Of a stretch of DNA of 7,865 nt, positions 6,110-7,865 are shown one piece after another. The first letter of the stretch is position 1, and the number at the start of each line of letters is the position of its first letter. The position numbers and the translations under genes were made by a program. Location: NCBI GenBank assembly GCA_017483235.1, contig JAFULE010000091.1:1-7865 (forward strand), in the 5' to 3' direction. This DNA comes from Faecalibacterium sp. (GTDB taxonomy: Bacteria; Bacillota; Clostridia; Oscillospirales; Ruminococcaceae). A model generated the notes under the pieces. It was not told the origin of the DNA. It saw only the letters and a program-made list of their open reading frames with translations, and did not search any database.

Positions 6110-6137
6110 AAAAAACTTTTCCCAAAATGGGAAAAGT
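6107..6137 (-). terminator. Attenuator terminator of the pyrimidine operon
   Basis: On the minus strand a perfect 10-bp stem, ACTTTTCCCA pairing with TGGGAAAAGT (plus 6115-6137, TTT loop), is followed by eight Ts (plus 6107-6114). This is a convincing intrinsic terminator. It is placed after a leader promoter and before pyrC, so it must be read through for operon expression. The stop codon of the leader ORF supplies the first base of the stem. A ribosome finishing the leader would therefore cover the 5' arm and prevent the hairpin from forming. Confidence 0.85.
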
Positions 6138-6217
6138 CAAAAGCAAATACAAACGGAAACGCCAACCCCATCGGCACGGGTGTGCATCTTCTGTTTTGCG
6201 GCAAAGCGGCAAAGCAT
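6137..6217 (-). CDS. Leader peptide of the pyr operon (26 residues)
   Basis: This short ORF starts ATG at 6217 and ends TGA at 6139-6137. The peptide begins MLCRFAAKQK and ends VSVCICF, and it matches no protein family I know. Its role is most likely in the act of translation. The last eight codons (6160-6137) contain 14 Us in 24 bases, and the stop codon touches the attenuator hairpin. An AAAGGA ribosome site (plus 6228-6233) lies 10 bases upstream, and the promoter is at 6252-6280. By analogy with the E. coli pyrBI leader, low UTP would stall RNA polymerase in the U-rich tract, the ribosome would catch up, and the terminator would not form. A small GCAC/GTGC hairpin (6174-6185) just before the tract could aid pausing. 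Three of the 26 residues are Cys, so amino-acid sensing is an alternative reading. Expression is unproven. Confidence 0.6.
   Translation of the reverse strand: MLCRFAAKQKMHTRADGVGVSVCICF
6198..6213. repeat. Tandem 8-bp direct repeat within the leader ORF
   Basis: GCGGCAAA occurs twice in a row (6198-6205 and 6206-6213). On the coding strand it reads TTTGCCGC twice and encodes part of residues 2-7 of the leader peptide. It shares the TTTGCC/GGCAAA core with the inverted repeats at 6056-6109. Confidence 0.6.
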
Positions 6218-6251
6218 GGCGGGCGGTTCCTTTCCAAATTTTATCCGGGGT

Positions 6252-6280
6252 ATTGTAACACAGCACCGGCGGCTTGTCAA
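6252..6280 (-). promoter_or_regulatory. Main promoter of the pyrimidine operon
   Basis: On the minus strand a perfect -35 TTGACA (plus 6275-6280) and a -10 TACAAT (plus 6252-6257, 5 of 6) are spaced by exactly 17 bp, with a TG extension before the -10. It is the best promoter in the window. Transcription should start at about 6245-6246, giving a leader RNA of about 140 bases up to the attenuator. Confidence 0.85.
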
Positions 6281-6403
6281 CGTATGGCCGCACCAAAGCT
6301 TCTGCCCTGCTTTGTGGCTCTTTTTGGCATTTTCCACATGCAGGCTGTGGTTTCTGATCGACAAGGCGCCCCATCTTTGACCTGCCGGCCGGCCGCTTCC
6401 CCC
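6281..6403. other. Spacer between the divergent pyr and cysE promoters
   Basis: I see no gene here. The only structures are a weak CCACA/TGTGG hairpin (6334-6350) and a perfect 10-bp palindrome GCCGGCCGGC (6384-6393). The palindrome lies just upstream of the cysE -35 and could be an operator or simply GC-rich sequence. Confidence 0.4.
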
Positions 6404-6432
6404 TCGACAAGACAGCGGCACTGTGCTACAAT
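6404..6432 (+). promoter_or_regulatory. cysE promoter
   Basis: A -35 TCGACA (6404-6409, 5 of 6) and a -10 TACAAT (6427-6432, 5 of 6) are spaced by 17 bp, with a TG extension (TGC before the -10). The start is expected near 6439, leaving a 5' leader of about 46 bases. That is too short for a T-box or other large riboswitch. Confidence 0.75.
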
Positions 6433-6447
6433 AAAGTCTATTCCACG

Positions 6448-6462
6448 CTGCGCGCCGCGCAG
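6448..6462 (+). other. GC hairpin in the cysE leader
   Basis: CTGCGC pairs with GCGCAG around a GCC loop, in the short cysE leader and 8 bases before the ribosome site. It does not cover that site. It may stabilise the 5' end or modulate ribosome access. Confidence 0.35.
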
Positions 6463-6484
6463 AACGCAAAAGGGGGAACCACCC

Positions 6485-7147
6485 ATGGGCCTGCTACGGG
6501 ATGCCCGCAACATTCAAACCAAAGACCCAGCCGCCCGCAGCCTGCTGGAGGTTGTGCTGCTGTACCCGGGCTTTCATATTTTGGTATTTCACCGCATTGC
6601 ACACTGGCTGTTCCGGCACAAATTGCTGTTTCTGGCCCGGTGGGTCAGCCAGACCGGGCGCTTTTGCACCGGCATCGAGATCCACCCCGGCGCCACCATC
6701 GGCGATTGCCTGTTCATCGACCACGGCATGGGCATTGTGTTTGGCGAAACCTGTGAGATCGGCGACAACTGCACCATCTACCATGGGGTAACCTTAGGCG
6801 GCACCGGCAAGGACACCGGCAAGCGCCACCCCACATTGGGCAACAACGTGCTGATCGGCGCGGGCACCAAGGTGCTGGGCCCGGTGTATATCGGCGACAA
6901 TGTGCGTGTGGGTGCAGGCAGCGTGGTGCTGCAAAACCTGCCCGCCAACAGCACCGCAGTGGGTGTGCCCGCCGAGGTGGTGCGCATCAACAACAAGGCC
7001 GTGAACCCCGCCGACGATCTGGACCAGCAGGATTTGCCGGATATCGTGGCCATGCGGCTTGCCGCGCTGGAAAAGCGGATCGGCCAGCTGGAAGCTGCCG
7101 CACAGGGCGACACCCCGCCCAGCCCGCAGCAGCTGGGGCTGGAATAA
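6485..7147 (+). CDS. cysE: Serine O-acetyltransferase
   Basis: CysE transfers acetyl from acetyl-CoA to serine, making O-acetylserine for cysteine synthesis. The 220-residue protein is of the short type found in Gram-positive bacteria. It has a helical start ending in YPGFHILVFHRIAHWLF (27-43), then a left-handed beta-helix of hexapeptide repeats from about 62 to 150. The active-site block FIDHGMGIVFGET (77-89) contains Asp79 and His80. The block IYHGVTLGGTGK (98-109) contains His100, and RHP follows at 114-116. After VPAEVV the C-terminal 55 residues are more polar, with a likely short coiled coil (184-205). The ATG at 6485 is chosen because AGGGGG lies 8 bases upstream; the frame is open further upstream, but that would overlap the promoters. 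The gene has its own promoter and terminator. Feedback inhibition by cysteine is typical of the family but not readable here. Confidence 0.95.
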   Translation: MGLLRDARNIQTKDPAARSLLEVVLLYPGFHILVFHRIAHWLFRHKLLFLARWVSQTGRFCTGIEIHPGATIGDCLFIDHGMGIVFGETCEIGDNCTIYHGVTLGGTGKDTGKRHPTLGNNVLIGAGTKVLGPVYIGDNVRVGAGSVVLQNLPANSTAVGVPAEVVRINNKAVNPADDLDQQDLPDIVAMRLAALEKRIGQLEAAAQGDTPPSPQQLGLE

Positions 7148-7160
7148 GAGACAGAAAGAA

Positions 7161-7205
7161 CCCCCGCCGCACAGAAGTGCTTCTGTGCGGCGGGGGCTTT
7201 GTTTT
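7161..7205. terminator. Bidirectional terminator between cysE and the transporter gene
   Basis: A perfect 17-bp inverted repeat, starting CCCCCGCCGCACAG at 7161 and closing at 7196 around a 2-base centre (in practice 16 bp with a 4-base loop), is followed by CTTTGTTTT on the plus strand. On the minus strand it lies 7 bases after the transporter stop codon and is followed by a moderately T-rich stretch. It therefore likely ends both convergent transcripts, and more strongly for cysE. Confidence 0.9.
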
Positions 7206-7865
7206 ATTTGGTTTGGGCTTTGTGCAGCCAGTCCTCTACCGGCAGCTGGGCCAGCACCACCGCGCCGAACATCAGCGCACAGCCGGCCAGCTCGCCGCTG
7301 GTGAGCCGGTCCTGCAAAAACAGCCAGCTGAACAGGGCGCAGAACACGCTTTCCAAACTCATGGCAAGGCTGGCAAGGGCGGGGTTCAGGTCCTTCTGGC
7401 CCACGATCTGCAGGGTAAAGCCCACGCCGGACGAGATGACACCGCAGAACAGCAGGGTGGGCAGATTGGCCAGCACCACCGGCAGGGTGGGCTGCTCGAA
7501 CAGCAGCATACCGGCCGTGGCCCAGCAGCCCATGGTAACAAACTGGGCAAGGCTGAGCTGGATGCCGCTGCAGTGGGGCGACCAGCGGTTGACCGTAAGC
7601 ACCTGCACCGCAAACACCACACCGGCGGCGATCATCATCAGGTCGCTGCGGTCAAAGCCGCCGAGGGTGCCGCCCGAAAGCAGATACATGCCCCCCGCCG
7701 AAAGCGCCACGCACAGCCAGATGCGCCGGGGCGCGCGCCGCCCCACAAACAGCCCCAGAATCGGCACAAATACCACATACAGCGCGTTGAGAAACCCCGC
7801 CTTGGAGGGGGACGAACAGATGACCACACCCACCCGGTGGATGATGGAATAGGCAAACAGGGCAC
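7204..7865 (-). CDS. EamA/DMT-family membrane transporter, C-terminal part
   Basis: The gene enters from the right edge, so its start is not in the window; 219 codons and the TAA stop are visible. The protein is very hydrophobic, with about seven or eight predicted membrane segments. It has the hallmark of the drug/metabolite transporter family, SPSKAGFLNALYVVFVPILG, at the end of the first EamA half. A second EamA half starts around SDLMMIAAGVVFAVQV and ends in the LESVFCALFSWLFLQDRL segment typical of the family. Family members have about 290-300 residues, so roughly 75-80 are missing on the right. The substrate cannot be told from sequence; members export amino acids, metabolites or drugs. 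It converges on cysE, which could fit export of a cysteine-pathway metabolite, but that is only proximity. An internal GTG at 7833 is not taken as the start because the frame and homology continue beyond it. Confidence 0.88.
   Translation of the reverse strand, partial: ALFAYSIIHRVGVVICSSPSKAGFLNALYVVFVPILGLFVGRRAPRRIWLCVALSAGGMYLLSGGTLGGFDRSDLMMIAAGVVFAVQVLTVNRWSPHCSGIQLSLAQFVTMGCWATAGMLLFEQPTLPVVLANLPTLLFCGVISSGVGFTLQIVGQKDLNPALASLAMSLESVFCALFSWLFLQDRLTSGELAGCALMFGAVVLAQLPVEDWLHKAQTK

Noticed and set aside
5076..6380. 434-codon open frame on the plus strand
   Set aside because: It is antisense to pyrC and runs through the promoter and attenuator region with no coding features.
6137..6469. 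110-codon minus-strand frame that ends at the leader peptide stop
   Set aside because: The upstream part lies before the strong promoter at 6252-6280, so it would not be transcribed from it. Only the last 26 codons, with a ribosome site, are kept as the leader ORF.
6101..6484. Upstream in-frame extension of cysE
   Set aside because: It overlaps both divergent promoters and the attenuator. The ATG at 6485 has a good ribosome site and gives the normal CysE length.
1..7865. CRISPR array, insertion sequence, tRNA or large riboswitch
   Set aside because: I found no regular spacer-repeat pattern, no transposase, no tRNA cloverleaf, and no leader long or structured enough for a T-box or known riboswitch.

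Overview
The window looks like chromosomal DNA from a GC-rich, low-redundancy Firmicute of the gut Oscillospiraceae/Ruminococcaceae kind (Faecalibacterium, Gemmiger or Subdoligranulum-like). This placement is an inference. It rests on the GC-rich coding sequence, the strong AGGAGG ribosome sites, the class 1B dihydroorotate dehydrogenase with its PyrK partner, and the short clostridial type of CysE. No marker gene fixes the genus.

Most of the window (about 1 to 6245) is one de novo pyrimidine gene cluster on the minus strand. In transcription order it reads: leader peptide and attenuator, pyrC, pyrF, pyrK, pyrD, pyrE, carA, carB (carB runs off the left edge). Together these supply carbamoyl phosphate synthase, dihydroorotase, the two-subunit dihydroorotate dehydrogenase, orotate phosphoribosyltransferase and OMP decarboxylase. 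That is every step to UMP except aspartate carbamoyltransferase; neither pyrB/pyrI nor pyrR is in the window. pyrF-pyrK-pyrD are overlapped and probably translationally coupled, and carA-carB are nearly so. pyrC-pyrF and pyrD-pyrE are separated by non-coding gaps that hold hairpins, and the second gap also holds a good internal promoter.

The control region between pyrC and the divergent cysE (5973-6484) is the most interesting non-coding part. A near-consensus promoter (TTGACA, 17 bp, TACAAT) starts a leader that encodes a 26-residue peptide. The 3' end of this ORF is U-rich, and its stop codon touches the first base of a perfect 10-bp terminator stem followed by a T-run. This is the layout of the UTP-sensing, translation-coupled attenuators of enterobacterial pyrBI, and it is unexpected in a Firmicute, where PyrR-RNA attenuation is the textbook mechanism. 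TTTGCC/GGCAAA motifs are strongly clustered in the same stretch.

The second notable observation is CarA. The protein is full length and otherwise well conserved, but its glutaminase site has lost the nucleophile Cys (now Gly252), the catalytic His (now Asn337) and several glutamine-binding residues. This suggests an ammonia-dependent carbamoyl phosphate synthase, or a small subunit kept only for structure or regulation.

To the right, cysE (serine O-acetyltransferase) lies on the plus strand with its own promoter. It converges on a partial EamA/DMT-family transporter gene on the minus strand, and the two share a strong hairpin terminator. I saw no mobile element, CRISPR array, tRNA or rRNA.
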